The notes under the pieces are model-generated. The model was not told the DNA's origin and did not search any database. It worked only from the letters and a program-made list of their open reading frames with translations. From contig CACJBM010000001.1 in assembly GCA_902591645.1 (NCBI GenBank), positions 1-64,000 on the forward strand: a stretch of 64,000 nt of DNA, written 5' to 3'. Each line of letters opens with the position of its first letter. The first letter of the stretch is position 1. The stretch comes from an uncultured Verrucomicrobiota bacterium (GTDB lineage Bacteria; Verrucomicrobiota; Verrucomicrobiae; Verrucomicrobiales; DEV007). This document shows, one piece after another, positions 51,265 through 60,996 of this stretch. Position numbers and translations under genes: made by a program.

Positions 51265-52725
51265 TTAAAATAGTTCCTTTATGGGCTGGCCATCGAGGAT
51301 CAATTTGGAGATCTCGGGTGGCAATAGCTCAGGTGAGACACGAAGTTTATCCGCATCGAACATAGTGTGCATTATAGTGGCGAGTAGGTTTTCGGGGCCG
51401 TACGGTTCGGAAGCCGGACGGCTACCGGTCCGGTCAGATTTACCGATCGCTTGTCCCATATTCAAGCCGCCACCTGCTAAAAGAAGCGGGGTCAAGTCAC
51501 CGTGATGATCGGTCCCGGCGTCCTTATTGCGTTTGATTGGTGAGCGGCCCATCTCGCCTGTGATTACTAACAAAATTTGATCGCTCAGACCGCGTTGCTC
51601 AATATCATCAAGGAAAGCGGAAACGGCATGATCCATCTGGGCACCTAAAGTGTTCATGCCAACGAGAGTTCCCGGATTATTGGCGCCGTTCCCATGGAAA
51701 TCCCAGCTCGAATCGACTACGGTCACAAAGCCGCATCCCGCTTCGCACAATCGCCTGGCCAGAAGCATTTCCTTACCGAGGAGATTCGTCCAGCGTTCCT
51801 GATCGACTAACTTTTTTTTCCCGTTGAAAAGAAAGTGCTTACCCCCGTTGTGGTAGTCGGACATGTTGAAGAGGTGACTAGTGTCGTACTTTGCTATGGT
51901 TTTTGGATCTTCCTTGGACAGATCGAACGCATCGGCTACGCCGCGAAGTAGGAGGTCATATGTCTGGCGTTCGATCTGGCTCATTCCATTCACTTCGCCG
52001 CTCCGATCTAGACCGCGCTTTAGATCATCAAGTTCTCCGAGGAGCTGATAACGATCCGTGAAACGGTCCCTCGGCAGGTTCAAGTCGAAGTTACCCAATT
52101 GCTCAGGTTTACCGTTACGGATGAAGCCCTTGTAGGCATTGCCGAGGCTCCCTGAAGTAGCGACTGAGGTCTCGATCCTTGGAAGTCCAAACGTTGGGGT
52201 TGGTGTTCCGAGCTTCAGGTCGGGCTCTACCGCTTCGGGAACGATTACCGTATTCATAGGTAAGCCGCTTTGGGGATGGAATGGACCAGTGGCGCGGGCG
52301 CACAAGGCACTCATCGCTGCTCCTGACGGATGCTTTCCGGTCAGGATAGGCATCGGATTGTGGCTCCCGTCGTTGGTGGCGAACGAACGCACTACGGCCA
52401 AGCGGTCCGCGCGTTGAGCCAACTTGGGCAACGTTCCGCCGAACCAGATGCCTGGCAAATTGGTGCGGATTTCACCCGTGCAACTGCGGTTGTCAGAAGC
52501 GACATCGATTTTAGGATCGAAGGTTTCGATTTGTGGCGGCCCGCCTTGAAGGAACAGAAAGACGATCGATTTTTTCTTGAATAGATTCTTGTCCAGTGCA
52601 GCCTGTGACTCGGCGGCCCGGAGTCCCGGCATCGTTAAGCCAGCTAGGCTACCGATGCGTAGAAAGTCACGACGACCGAAGGAGGAGGGGCTATTAGCGA
52701 ATCGGCTGTCAGTGATGGTTAACAT
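51265..52725 (-). CDS. DUF1501 protein
   Basis: 486 aa. Tat-like N-terminus SFGRRDFLRIGSLAGLTMPG. DUF1501 signatures: SIVFLFLQGGPPQIETFDPK, PNPMPILTGKHPSGAAMSAL-like text, LLARRLCEAGCGFVTVVDSS, WDFHGNGANNPGTLVGM, LVITGEMGRSPIKR, TPLLLAGGGLNMGQAIGKSD and ENLLATIMHTMFD. Probably an exported alkaline-phosphatase-like-fold protein of unknown activity. Second of two DUF1501 genes in the cluster; only distantly similar to its neighbour, so not a recent tandem duplicate. GC content appears higher than that of the flanking genes. Confidence 0.92.
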   Translation of the reverse strand: MLTITDSRFANSPSSFGRRDFLRIGSLAGLTMPGLRAAESQAALDKNLFKKKSIVFLFLQGGPPQIETFDPKIDVASDNRSCTGEIRTNLPGIWFGGTLPKLAQRADRLAVVRSFATNDGSHNPMPILTGKHPSGAAMSALCARATGPFHPQSGLPMNTVIVPEAVEPDLKLGTPTPTFGLPRIETSVATSGSLGNAYKGFIRNGKPEQLGNFDLNLPRDRFTDRYQLLGELDDLKRGLDRSGEVNGMSQIERQTYDLLLRGVADAFDLSKEDPKTIAKYDTSHLFNMSDYHNGGKHFLFNGKKKLVDQERWTNLLGKEMLLARRLCEAGCGFVTVVDSSWDFHGNGANNPGTLVGMNTLGAQMDHAVSAFLDDIEQRGLSDQILLVITGEMGRSPIKRNKDAGTDHHGDLTPLLLAGGGLNMGQAIGKSDRTGSRPASEPYGPENLLATIMHTMFDADKLRVSPELLPPEISKLILDGQPIKELF

Positions 52726-52800
52726 CGACTAGCCGCCTTGATCGTTCACTTTCTTGGCCTCTCTGAGGATTTTGTGAATGTTTATTTTCTACTGGAATTT

Positions 52801-54261
52801 TTATCCAAAAAGTTCAGTAATTGCTTCGGCTTTGACCAACTCACGGGGCTGATTCAAATGATTATAAACTATCGAAGTAGGATCGATTCCAAAGGCATGA
52901 TAAATCGTCGCTAACAACTGTGTTGGATGGACTGGATCCTCTACAGGAGCTGAACCAGTCTTATCTGATTTACCGTGAACATTACCGCGCTTAATTCCTG
53001 CACCTGCAATCAGGCCAGTGTAGCAATAAGGCCAGTGATCACGCCCGTCGGCACTGTTTCCGTTACCGGACGTACTGACTCCTTTTTGAGGGCTACGACC
53101 AAATTCACCGACGGCTACGACGAGCGTGTCATCGAGCATTCCTCGTTCATCCAGATCTGAAATGAGTCCTGACAGCCCATTGTCCAGCATTGGTCCAGAC
53201 TGATTCTTCATCCTCTTGGTCAGATCTTTATGATGGTCCCATGAGTGATTATCAGAGTTAGCTACTTTCGGCCATATCACTTCTACGACTTTAGTTCCTG
53301 CCTCAACGAGTCTTCTTGCGAGTAGGCAACTGTCACCGAATGAAGTGTTGCCATACTTTTCTCTGGTTTTGAGTTGCTCTTGATCTAGAGCAAAAGCTTC
53401 ACGAGCTTTTCCTGAGATGATTAGGTTGAGGGCCTGATCGTAATACTCATTGAGCTTATAATCCTTAACGGCTTCTTCGACCTTATTCATTTTCTTTGAG
53501 ATTGTTTCTCTTAAGGAGGCGCGTCTCTGAAGTCGAGTTGCAAAAACATCAGGCCTTAACTGAAGGTCATCAATTTTGATTTTGGTCATTTTCTGCATGT
53601 CCATGTCTCCACCGCTAGGGTAGAGCGTGTATGGATCAAAGGATCTTCCCAAGAATCCTCCCGTTCCTCCCTTTCCAACGACATTCGATTCCTGTAATGG
53701 ACGAGGAAGCATAACGAATGGGAGCATCGGTTCGGTCTGTGGCTTGAGTCGAATGATGTTAGAACCAAAGTTAGGGAAGTCCTTAGGTGAAGGTGGTTCT
53801 AGCTGACCAGAAGGGGACACTTTGTCTGTCGTGTATCCGGTCATCATCTGATAAATTGCAGCGGTATGGTTGAAGAGTCCGTTCGGCTCGTAACTGACTG
53901 CACGCATGAGGGTGAACTTGTCATTAATCTTTGCAAGTTCTGGGAGTATTTCAGTGAAATGAACACCCGGTATCTTTGTTGGAATTGTGTTGAAAGCTGA
54001 TCTTACATTATCAGGAACGTCCTTCTTAGGATCCCATAGGTCCAAGTGACTCGGTCCGCCCTGAAGGTAAACCATGATGATAGACTTGGCTTTTCCCCAA
54101 CCAGGTGATGAGCTTTGGTTTGCTTTAGCTTTGAGTTCAAGCATTGAACTTAGGGTTAGGCCAATCATTCCTCCTCCCCCGACTCGGAGAAAGTCTCTCC
54201 TTGAGGGTTTGAGGTGCTTGTCGCAAAGATCTTTTCCTGGGTCACCTAGTATTCTAAACAT
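52801..54261 (-). CDS. DUF1501 protein
   Basis: 486 aa. Tat-like N-terminus [20 protein letters not shown]. Signatures: [113 protein letters not shown] and [19 protein letters not shown]. Typical partner of DUF1549/DUF1553 cytochrome proteins. It lies 123 nt downstream of the 1343-aa cytochrome gene and 75 nt upstream of the other DUF1501 gene, all on the minus strand. Confidence 0.93.
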   Translation of the reverse strand: MFRILGDPGKDLCDKHLKPSRRDFLRVGGGGMIGLTLSSMLELKAKANQSSSPGWGKAKSIIMVYLQGGPSHLDLWDPKKDVPDNVRSAFNTIPTKIPGVHFTEILPELAKINDKFTLMRAVSYEPNGLFNHTAAIYQMMTGYTTDKVSPSGQLEPPSPKDFPNFGSNIIRLKPQTEPMLPFVMLPRPLQESNVVGKGGTGGFLGRSFDPYTLYPSGGDMDMQKMTKIKIDDLQLRPDVFATRLQRRASLRETISKKMNKVEEAVKDYKLNEYYDQALNLIISGKAREAFALDQEQLKTREKYGNTSFGDSCLLARRLVEAGTKVVEVIWPKVANSDNHSWDHHKDLTKRMKNQSGPMLDNGLSGLISDLDERGMLDDTLVVAVGEFGRSPQKGVSTSGNGNSADGRDHWPYCYTGLIAGAGIKRGNVHGKSDKTGSAPVEDPVHPTQLLATIYHAFGIDPTSIVYNHLNQPRELVKAEAITELFG

Positions 54262-54384
54262 CGTCTCTATTTGTTAACGGTTCTGGTTTCTTAAGTATAA
54301 TTATATGACTGCTAGTCTTTTTGTAAATCATTGATTTTCATGAAGGGATCAACATTTGGTAATTTTTTTAATTCAGCTGTCTTT

Positions 54385-57300
54385 TTAGCGGTTAAATAAG
54401 AATGCAGGGGTATTAATAATGGCCCAAGCAATGTCCTGCGCGGCAGTTAGCCTTTTTTGACTTTTTTGTTGTTCACTCAGTGCTGCGTCCTTCCGTAACT
54501 GAGCAAGTTTATAGTCTTCTGGAATTGGTTTTTCAGCTTCTTTGATGTCCGCTTCCAGTTCAGCTATCTTGGGGTCAGTTGGGCGAGGCTTTTTAGCATT
54601 TGCGAGGGCCTCATTTAATTTTTTCAGGTCCCCGTTATTTTCTTTATAATATTTAGTGATCTCGGCAACTTCGGCCTCGGTCCGTTCGTTCTCGACCTTG
54701 GCAATGATCGAGGTGACATTTCCTGGTAGCCCAAAGTTAATTGGTTTGGGTGAAGAGGTCACAGAGACTCTGAAACGTCCAAGCGAATAGTTATTTCCTT
54801 TGTACCTTTGATCGAGGTCGAACCTGAGAAGTCTTCTTCCCTCGGCCTTGGGCTGATCTTTGACTTCAAAAATGGCGGTGTGTGGCTTATTCATTTGAGG
54901 AGAGATTGCCCAACCATTTCCGTTATCACCTCTTTGCCCATCGATGGCTGTATTGACAGCATAACCGTCCTGACTGAAATCCGCTTTTGCATTTTCCAAG
55001 GCAAACTTTTCCAGTTTTGGAGTTTCTGCCCTATTGACGCGTAACGCGTCAACGTAGACGACGTTCTTATCATCGATTGGATCGAATCTGAGCGAAGTTA
55101 GCTCACTGTCTGTCTGGAAAAAGAAACGGTAATTTTGCCACCCCTTCTTTCCTCTGGGAAGGGTAAGTCTTGTGGATCTTTCCTCAGAAATGTTATTGTC
55201 TTTTTTGGTGGTCCAGAAGAATTGAACGTGGGCCTTTCCTTGTCCTGGAAACTCAGCCTTAAGATCGACCATGAATGTTCCTGCCGGAGCGTTCAGTGCA
55301 GTAGTTACTGAAGGGTCGTTCCCTTTACTGTTAATTTTAAGGACCCCTTTCTCGACTGAAACTTCTGCCTGATTGGGCTTTTCCCAGCCATCAGTACTCT
55401 GGTCGAACGTCCACAGTTTGATGACTTTCCAGTCCTCTTTCTTCTGAACAGCGGAACCGTGGATTTCAAATTCTGTGAGGACAAAGTTTCCGTCACTACC
55501 GGCCCTTCCTGGTCCTCCCTTAGGTAATCTGCTATCAGGTATTGCTTCGATTCTGACGCCTGTGATATTTTGGGTCGCTGTCGTGGCGAAGATCCTGTAA
55601 TTGCCGATCCCGTTCTTTCCAGAAGCAAAGATGGAACTGTCATTCTCAAGTTCGAGCTTTGATCCGTTCGTCGAGTTAAAGCCTATAGGATTAATGACTT
55701 CCCAGGAAGAGTCCGTTGAGCTGGCCTTGGCCCATGCGGATACTTTTTGAGGGATAGTTTGCTCAAAATCTTTGACTGCCTTATCAGCTGCTGCGACGCG
55801 TTCGGCCTGTTCTTTGTTGAGCTTTTCTTCACGCGCGGCCATTTCCTCACGGTACTTAGTGAGCGCTGACTTAGCTGCACCAATAGCATCATCTCTTTCC
55901 TTTGTGGCCTTATCCGTTTCGGCTTTGAGGTTTGATTCACGTTCATTGACCCTTGAAACAATGTTTGCATGGTCCTTATCAATGTCATTCATCAGGGAAA
56001 GGCTCGCGGCAAGCTCCTCATTATTTGCCGGGCGTGATAGGAGGCGAAGAAAAATCTGGTTAATGACTTTCTTATCGTCCTCGGATTCTTTCACGAGTTT
56101 TGGGAGTACATTATTTGGATCACTGATGGCATTTCCAACGGTCGGTCCTGAGACGAGAGCCATAATTGGTCCGAGTTGAAGGCCACTACTGCGCTCGCAT
56201 TCGCAGGCGCTTTCTCGGACCGGTCTTCCAGCATTATCTAAGAATCCATCAGGTAACTTAATGCCAACGTCAGGGAGCTGTGAGGCTCGCGTCCCTTCAG
56301 GAACACCAGGAAATTTTGGCTGCGCTCCTAGAGAAGCGTAAATGGTGTCGTAAAGGACCTCGGCTGGTAAACGTTTGGCTTTTCCGTGTGAAAAGTTGGT
56401 GCCGTCATCATTGTTCCATTTGTTAGTTTCAATGGAGAGCTGATACGTTCTTGATTTACAGATCAAACCTAGCACGTGTTGAATATTAAATTTACTACTG
56501 ATAAATTCCTTTTCCAGATATTCTAGAAGCTCCGGATTACTTGGTGGGTTTCCAGCACGAATATCATCGAGAGGTTCTATGATTCCTGTTCCGAGCATGT
56601 ATCCCCAGAGCCGGTTCACGTAACTCGAAGCAAAGTACTGGTTCCCTGGAGCAGTGATCCAGTCAGCCAGTTCGGCTCTTCTTGTTTCTTTTTTTGGTTT
56701 TGTGGTATCTCTTCCAGCCAAATAAGGGAAAGACGGTGCAGACACTTCTTTGGTCCTGTCGTGGATGACTTCCCCATCTTTTTTGTCGGAAATGAGCTCG
56801 TAAAGAGGCTTAGCGCCTTCGACTGCGGTGCCTCCAATATTGTTCTTACCTGAAGCCGGGTCCCTTTGCAGATCGACTTGAGCAAAGTACGCAGCTAACT
56901 CATAATACTGGTCCTGAGTCCATCTCTCGAAGGGATGGTCATGGCACTTATTGCAATTGAATCGGGTCGCCAGGAAAAGGTGAGTGGTATTTTCCATTAG
57001 CGCGTCAGGCTCACGAAGTATCTTATAATATGAGGCAGCTGGGTTCGTTTTGTTTGAACCAGTGGACGTGATGATTTCACGGACAAACTGATCGTAGGGC
57101 TTATTGTTTTGAACCTGCATCCTGATCCACTGACGGAGCCCCTTCGCTCCTTCCTGACCAAGGAACTTTCGGTTCACCTGCAATAGGTCGGCCCATTTGT
57201 TTGTCCAATGATCAATGTATTCTTCGGATCCGATGAGGCGATCAATGAGAGCGTCCCGTTTTTGTTTTTGATCTGTTTTATCAGATACAAAGTCCTGTAT

Positions 57301-58416
57301 GGTTTGGGCCGAAGGGGGCAGTCCGGTAATGTCCAGATATACTCTTCTCACAAATTCATAATCATCACATAGGCCAGAAGGGAGTATCTTCATGCGTTCC
57401 CATTTCGATGCGGCCAATTCATCGATTTTGTTATTTGCCGGCGGATTCTGCCAAACGAAACCACTCCGATCTCCCATGACTGTGACTGTAGTCGCAGTAT
57501 AATTTCCCTCGTAACGGATAAGTATAGGCGCTTCTCCTCTTCGGATAGTATTAATTAGCGAATGACTTTCTTTTTCCGGCTCGGCCACTTCGGTGTTTCC
57601 ACTTTGCACGAAGGCATCCCTAGTAACGTCTCGCTTGATCCCGTCACTATAAGTGGCGACGACCCGGATCTGTTGTTTGGTTCCAATTGTCTGAACTACT
57701 GGATTCTTGGGGAACACTTCGATCCCTTTAACTTTAGGGGTTGAGAGGTCGAGCTTGGCTCCACTTGCGATCCAACTCTTTACAATGTTGTAATAGTTTG
57801 AATTAATTTTAGTGACTTGCCCCCCTTCGTGAGGGACGGCTCCAGTCGCTTTCAGCAGTAATAGGCTTGAGTCCGGAGCAGCAACATTGACGCGCCTGCC
57901 GCCCAGGTCATCAGTGAAAGCTCGAATATCATAGATTGGATCGTATCCTCTCAATGAGAGTTTGAACCCATTCTTTCCGTCCTTCGAACCGTGGCACGTG
58001 CCTGCGTTACAGCCCATCCTTGAGATGACGGGCATAATGTCTCTCACGTAGTCTGGTTTGAATTCATTTGCCTGGCCTTGGACTTTCACTGAGAGACTGA
58101 CCGTTTTTCCTTTGAGTTCGAAATTAATTTTGGATTCTCCATCTTTTAAAGGCTCAACAAAACCTGAATCATTTATTTTTGCGGAATCCCCTTCGATGGT
58201 AACTTTAGCTAGCCTTGTCACATCAACGCTGTCCCCGCTCAATAGCTTCGCGGTGGCAATGATTTGGGCATTGGCAAAAGGAGAACCGAGCTGAATCTCT
58301 GTCGGATTCAATGAGAGAGAATCAATTTCTAATAAATTTTCCTCGGCATTCAGCCCACAGGTTAAAATGAACGAGAGGATTGTTCCCGTGCAGATTATAT
58401 TTTTCAGTGCTGTCAT
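54385..58416 (-). CDS. Big2-like + DUF1549 + DUF1553 planctomycete-type protein with inserted beta-sandwich region
   Basis: 1343 aa, exported (IICTGTILSFILTCGLNA). Order: Ig-like/Big2 module (about 30-115), the GCNAGTCHGSKDGKNGF element (about 135), a second Ig-like module, DUF1549 from about 350 (RRVYLDITGLPPSAQTIQDF, FNCNKCHDHPFERWTQDQYY with a CxxCH), then DUF1553 (SYVNRLWGYMLGTGIIEPLD, LICKSRTYQLSIETN, ECERSSGLQLGPIMALVSGP). Within DUF1553, residues about 830-1290 hold a coiled coil and galactose-binding-like beta regions (FDQSTDGWEKPNQAEV). The normal DUF1553 end DIAWAIINTPAFLFNR closes the protein. Probably a large extracytoplasmic heme protein acting with the DUF1501 proteins downstream. 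Confidence 0.88.
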   Translation of the reverse strand: MTALKNIICTGTILSFILTCGLNAEENLLEIDSLSLNPTEIQLGSPFANAQIIATAKLLSGDSVDVTRLAKVTIEGDSAKINDSGFVEPLKDGESKINFELKGKTVSLSVKVQGQANEFKPDYVRDIMPVISRMGCNAGTCHGSKDGKNGFKLSLRGYDPIYDIRAFTDDLGGRRVNVAAPDSSLLLLKATGAVPHEGGQVTKINSNYYNIVKSWIASGAKLDLSTPKVKGIEVFPKNPVVQTIGTKQQIRVVATYSDGIKRDVTRDAFVQSGNTEVAEPEKESHSLINTIRRGEAPILIRYEGNYTATTVTVMGDRSGFVWQNPPANNKIDELAASKWERMKILPSGLCDDYEFVRRVYLDITGLPPSAQTIQDFVSDKTDQKQKRDALIDRLIGSEEYIDHWTNKWADLLQVNRKFLGQEGAKGLRQWIRMQVQNNKPYDQFVREIITSTGSNKTNPAASYYKILREPDALMENTTHLFLATRFNCNKCHDHPFERWTQDQYYELAAYFAQVDLQRDPASGKNNIGGTAVEGAKPLYELISDKKDGEVIHDRTKEVSAPSFPYLAGRDTTKPKKETRRAELADWITAPGNQYFASSYVNRLWGYMLGTGIIEPLDDIRAGNPPSNPELLEYLEKEFISSKFNIQHVLGLICKSRTYQLSIETNKWNNDDGTNFSHGKAKRLPAEVLYDTIYASLGAQPKFPGVPEGTRASQLPDVGIKLPDGFLDNAGRPVRESACECERSSGLQLGPIMALVSGPTVGNAISDPNNVLPKLVKESEDDKKVINQIFLRLLSRPANNEELAASLSLMNDIDKDHANIVSRVNERESNLKAETDKATKERDDAIGAAKSALTKYREEMAAREEKLNKEQAERVAAADKAVKDFEQTIPQKVSAWAKASSTDSSWEVINPIGFNSTNGSKLELENDSSIFASGKNGIGNYRIFATTATQNITGVRIEAIPDSRLPKGGPGRAGSDGNFVLTEFEIHGSAVQKKEDWKVIKLWTFDQSTDGWEKPNQAEVSVEKGVLKINSKGNDPSVTTALNAPAGTFMVDLKAEFPGQGKAHVQFFWTTKKDNNISEERSTRLTLPRGKKGWQNYRFFFQTDSELTSLRFDPIDDKNVVYVDALRVNRAETPKLEKFALENAKADFSQDGYAVNTAIDGQRGDNGNGWAISPQMNKPHTAIFEVKDQPKAEGRRLLRFDLDQRYKGNNYSLGRFRVSVTSSPKPINFGLPGNVTSIIAKVENERTEAEVAEITKYYKENNGDLKKLNEALANAKKPRPTDPKIAELEADIKEAEKPIPEDYKLAQLRKDAALSEQQKSQKRLTAAQDIAWAIINTPAFLFNR

Positions 58417-58479
58417 AAATTAGAGTGGTGTGTGAAATTTAAAGTTCAGGGCTCTATGAGCTTCTATATATAAGCTTGT

Positions 58480-59985
58480 CTACTGGTTTATTGGTACAGG
58501 GACAAATTCAGTGATCTTCTGTCCGTTCGTAGTGTCAAAAATTCTCACATGCCCATCAGATCCGGCAGCAGCGATTTGGGTTCCTGCCGGATTAAATTTC
58601 ACTGAATAGATTCCTGATGGGATTGAATCAATGGTGGCAATGGTTTTGATGCCGTTCTTGAAATAGTTGTTGAGCTTATCGCGTTCACCACCGTTGCGGT
58701 TCTGGACAGGCTTTTTAATGATTCCATCGATGTCACCCGGGACCTTGTAGTCTGGATCTATACTGTAAATATGAAGGTATCCGTTACCGTTCAGGCTACT
58801 TCCAGCTGCTATGATTTTCCCGTCCTTGCTCCAGTCCACGGCAAATATCCGTCCCTTTAGTGGAGGGAGGTTCCATAGCTGGTTCGAATCGTCTCCAATT
58901 TCACGCTTTTTCACACGCTGAGTTCGATAAATTTTTGGAACCCCGTCAGCTCCTCCAAATAATATTTCATCTCTGGCAGGATGCCTTGTTACGGATAAGA
59001 TCCCACCTTTTAGGGCCTTCGGAGTGATTGAAGTAATGTTATCTATGAACCTTTGCTCGTCGACTTTGGTCAGTTTTGCTGACATGTCTCTTCCGACTGA
59101 AACAAGATAATCGCTTTTCATGGAAAATACGGTGTCAATAACCCAGTTATTATGGCTTCCCATGAACAGTACCTGCTTTCCGCTCTTTGCATCGATTGCT
59201 CTGACCGTAGTGTCTGAACATCCGAACGCGATGAGTTTGCCGTCCGGTGACCAGCTCCCACCGTAAACAGTGTCATAAGTTACAGGAACTGATAAGCTTA
59301 GCTTCTTTGTCGCTACGTCCCACACTTGTACTTCGCCCATCCTCGCGGGCAGTCCTCCTGTCACGGCAATCTTTTTGCCGTCCGGTGAGAATGAGATTGA
59401 TTCGATCCTCTCAGACAAACCGACTAGCCTCGATTCCATTGCTGATCCGTCAGACTTATGAATCAGGACTTCATGAAATCCTGAAACAGCCAACAATGAA
59501 CCGTCCGGCGAAAAGTCTAAGGCGCTGATCACTGGTGGCTGAACGTATTCTGGTGGATTTTCTGCAGTGTATCTTTGTTTGGCTCCTTCGGGCGTATCGT
59601 CTTTCGCTCCTTCTGTGATCCATTTTTTAATTAAATCGATTTCTGTTTCATGCAATGGATCAGCTTTCTGAGGCATTTCAGCTTCACCGTCCTCTGGTGT
59701 AATTAGATCAACGATATAACTCTTTTCAAGATTGCTCGGAACGATGGCCGGGTCACCGCTGTCACCTCCCGAAATGAGCTTATCAAAGTCAGTCATGATG
59801 TACTTGCCTTTTGCCTTGGAGGGCTGGTGGCATCCCTGACAGTTGGCCTGAAAGATTGGTCTAATGTCTTTGTAATAGCTGACAGCTTTATTGGCCGGCT
59901 CCTCTTCTTTACCTTTTACTAGTTGGGTGAACATTATCAGGCTCAGTAAAGGGAAAGCTTTGCGAGTAAAAAGGAGCGGATTCAT
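58480..59985 (-). CDS. Secreted PSCyt1 cytochrome fused to WD40 repeats
   Basis: 501 aa from the ATG at 59985 (a TTG at 60021 is in frame but would precede the signal peptide KAFPLLSLIMFTQLVKG with a polar tail). PSCyt1 domain with a c-type heme site (IFQANCQGCHQPSKAKGKY, about residue 47) and EAEMPQKADPLHETEIDLIK. About seven WD40-like blades follow (SALDFSPDGSLLAVSGFHEV, SISFSPDGKKIAVTGG, GGSWSPDGKLIAFGCSDTTV, FAVDWSKDGKIIAAGSSLNG, YSVKFNPAGTQIAAAGSDGH). First gene of the minus-strand cytochrome/DUF1501 set, 63 nt upstream of the Big2/DUF1549 gene. Likely an extracytoplasmic electron carrier with a protein-interaction propeller. Confidence 0.9.
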   Translation of the reverse strand: MNPLLFTRKAFPLLSLIMFTQLVKGKEEEPANKAVSYYKDIRPIFQANCQGCHQPSKAKGKYIMTDFDKLISGGDSGDPAIVPSNLEKSYIVDLITPEDGEAEMPQKADPLHETEIDLIKKWITEGAKDDTPEGAKQRYTAENPPEYVQPPVISALDFSPDGSLLAVSGFHEVLIHKSDGSAMESRLVGLSERIESISFSPDGKKIAVTGGLPARMGEVQVWDVATKKLSLSVPVTYDTVYGGSWSPDGKLIAFGCSDTTVRAIDAKSGKQVLFMGSHNNWVIDTVFSMKSDYLVSVGRDMSAKLTKVDEQRFIDNITSITPKALKGGILSVTRHPARDEILFGGADGVPKIYRTQRVKKREIGDDSNQLWNLPPLKGRIFAVDWSKDGKIIAAGSSLNGNGYLHIYSIDPDYKVPGDIDGIIKKPVQNRNGGERDKLNNYFKNGIKTIATIDSIPSGIYSVKFNPAGTQIAAAGSDGHVRIFDTTNGQKITEFVPVPINQ

Positions 59986-60022
59986 TTTGGTAAGTTTAAG
60001 AGATTTGGTCTCTCCATTCAAG

Positions 60023-60907
60023 TTACAGAAGTGCCCGTTTTTGCCTGCGTTCCAAAAAGGGGTGTATTATAACAGATATGAATATTATAGCTGTTCCACA
60101 ATAGAATAAAGGCCCAAATAAGTGATGTTCGCTAAAAAATAAGGCCGCAAAAATCATCCCATACACTGGTTCCAGATTATAAGCGAGGTGAATAGTGAAG
60201 ACGCTCAGCCGCTTTAATAGCTCTATGTATTGGGCATAAGCGTAAACTGTGCAGAAGCAGACCAATAAGAGCATCCAACCAATGTCCTGGTACGAGGGGA
60301 TCAGATTTGGCATGTTCTTTTTCCATAGTGCGGTCAGAAGGATCCCTACCGCAGCGATTAGAGTAGCCCCTATCATCTGGTAAAGGGCAATGGTGTAATG
60401 ATTATATTTTTTGGTGAATCGACTATTAAAAATTGAAAACAGAGTGCCAATCCCCGCCGAAAAAATTGCGATTAAAAGACCGCTCAGATAATTAAAATCA
60501 CTTCCGACTATCAGTGCTATTGCAGCAATCATGATTCCTCCGAGCCCGAATTCGTATGCGCGGAAAGAACGTTTCTTTACTAAAATAGGTTCTAGTATTG
60601 CAGTCCAGAGTGAAGTCGTTGCCATTCCAATCATGCAAACTGAAACGTTGGCAATTTTAACCGCTAAAAAAAATAGAGTCCAATGGGTCCCGAGCAAGAG
60701 TCCGTTTGCGAGCATTTGCATTTGCCCCTTTTTTGACCCTGCGCCGGGCGCCTTTATTATTCTGATCAATATAGCCAGAATGATTCCGGCGGTCCCTACA
60801 CGGTAAAAAACGAGGACCGAACTCTCTAGTTGGATTAACTCACCGAGTATTGCGGTGAATCCCCAAAGGATGACAACAAAATGAAGTTTTGCATAATCGC
60901 GGCTCAC
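60023..60907 (-). CDS. EamA/DMT-family transporter
   Basis: 294 aa with about ten hydrophobic helices in two EamA repeats (LHFVVILWGFTAILGELIQL at the start of the first; GLGGIMIAAIALIVGS; the second repeat from TIALYQMIGATLIAAVGILL, with LAYNLEPVYGMIFAALFF near the end, the usual EamA signature). A basic tail (FLERRQKRALL) lies at the C-terminus. The family exports or imports small metabolites; substrate unknown. It ends the intergenic block that carries the terminator at 60936-60970, so it is probably transcribed from its own promoter. Confidence 0.88.
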   Translation of the reverse strand: MSRDYAKLHFVVILWGFTAILGELIQLESSVLVFYRVGTAGIILAILIRIIKAPGAGSKKGQMQMLANGLLLGTHWTLFFLAVKIANVSVCMIGMATTSLWTAILEPILVKKRSFRAYEFGLGGIMIAAIALIVGSDFNYLSGLLIAIFSAGIGTLFSIFNSRFTKKYNHYTIALYQMIGATLIAAVGILLTALWKKNMPNLIPSYQDIGWMLLLVCFCTVYAYAQYIELLKRLSVFTIHLAYNLEPVYGMIFAALFFSEHHLFGPLFYCGTAIIFISVIIHPFLERRQKRALL

Positions 60908-60935
60908 TTCGTTTTATTGATAAGTATTAATGACA

Positions 60936-60970
60936 CAAAAGCCGCAGACGATGACTGACTGCGGCTTTTG
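60936..60970 (-). terminator. Rho-independent terminator of the sugar-isomerase-like gene
   Basis: CAAAAGCCGCAG (60936-60947) and CTGCGGCTTTTG (60959-60970) form a perfect 12-bp stem with an 11-nt loop, 26 nt after the stop of the 60997-62022 gene. The A and T tracts at the two ends make it usable on either strand, but only the minus-strand gene ends here. Confidence 0.85.
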
Positions 60971-60996
60971 GATTGATGAACTATTTTACTGGTAAT

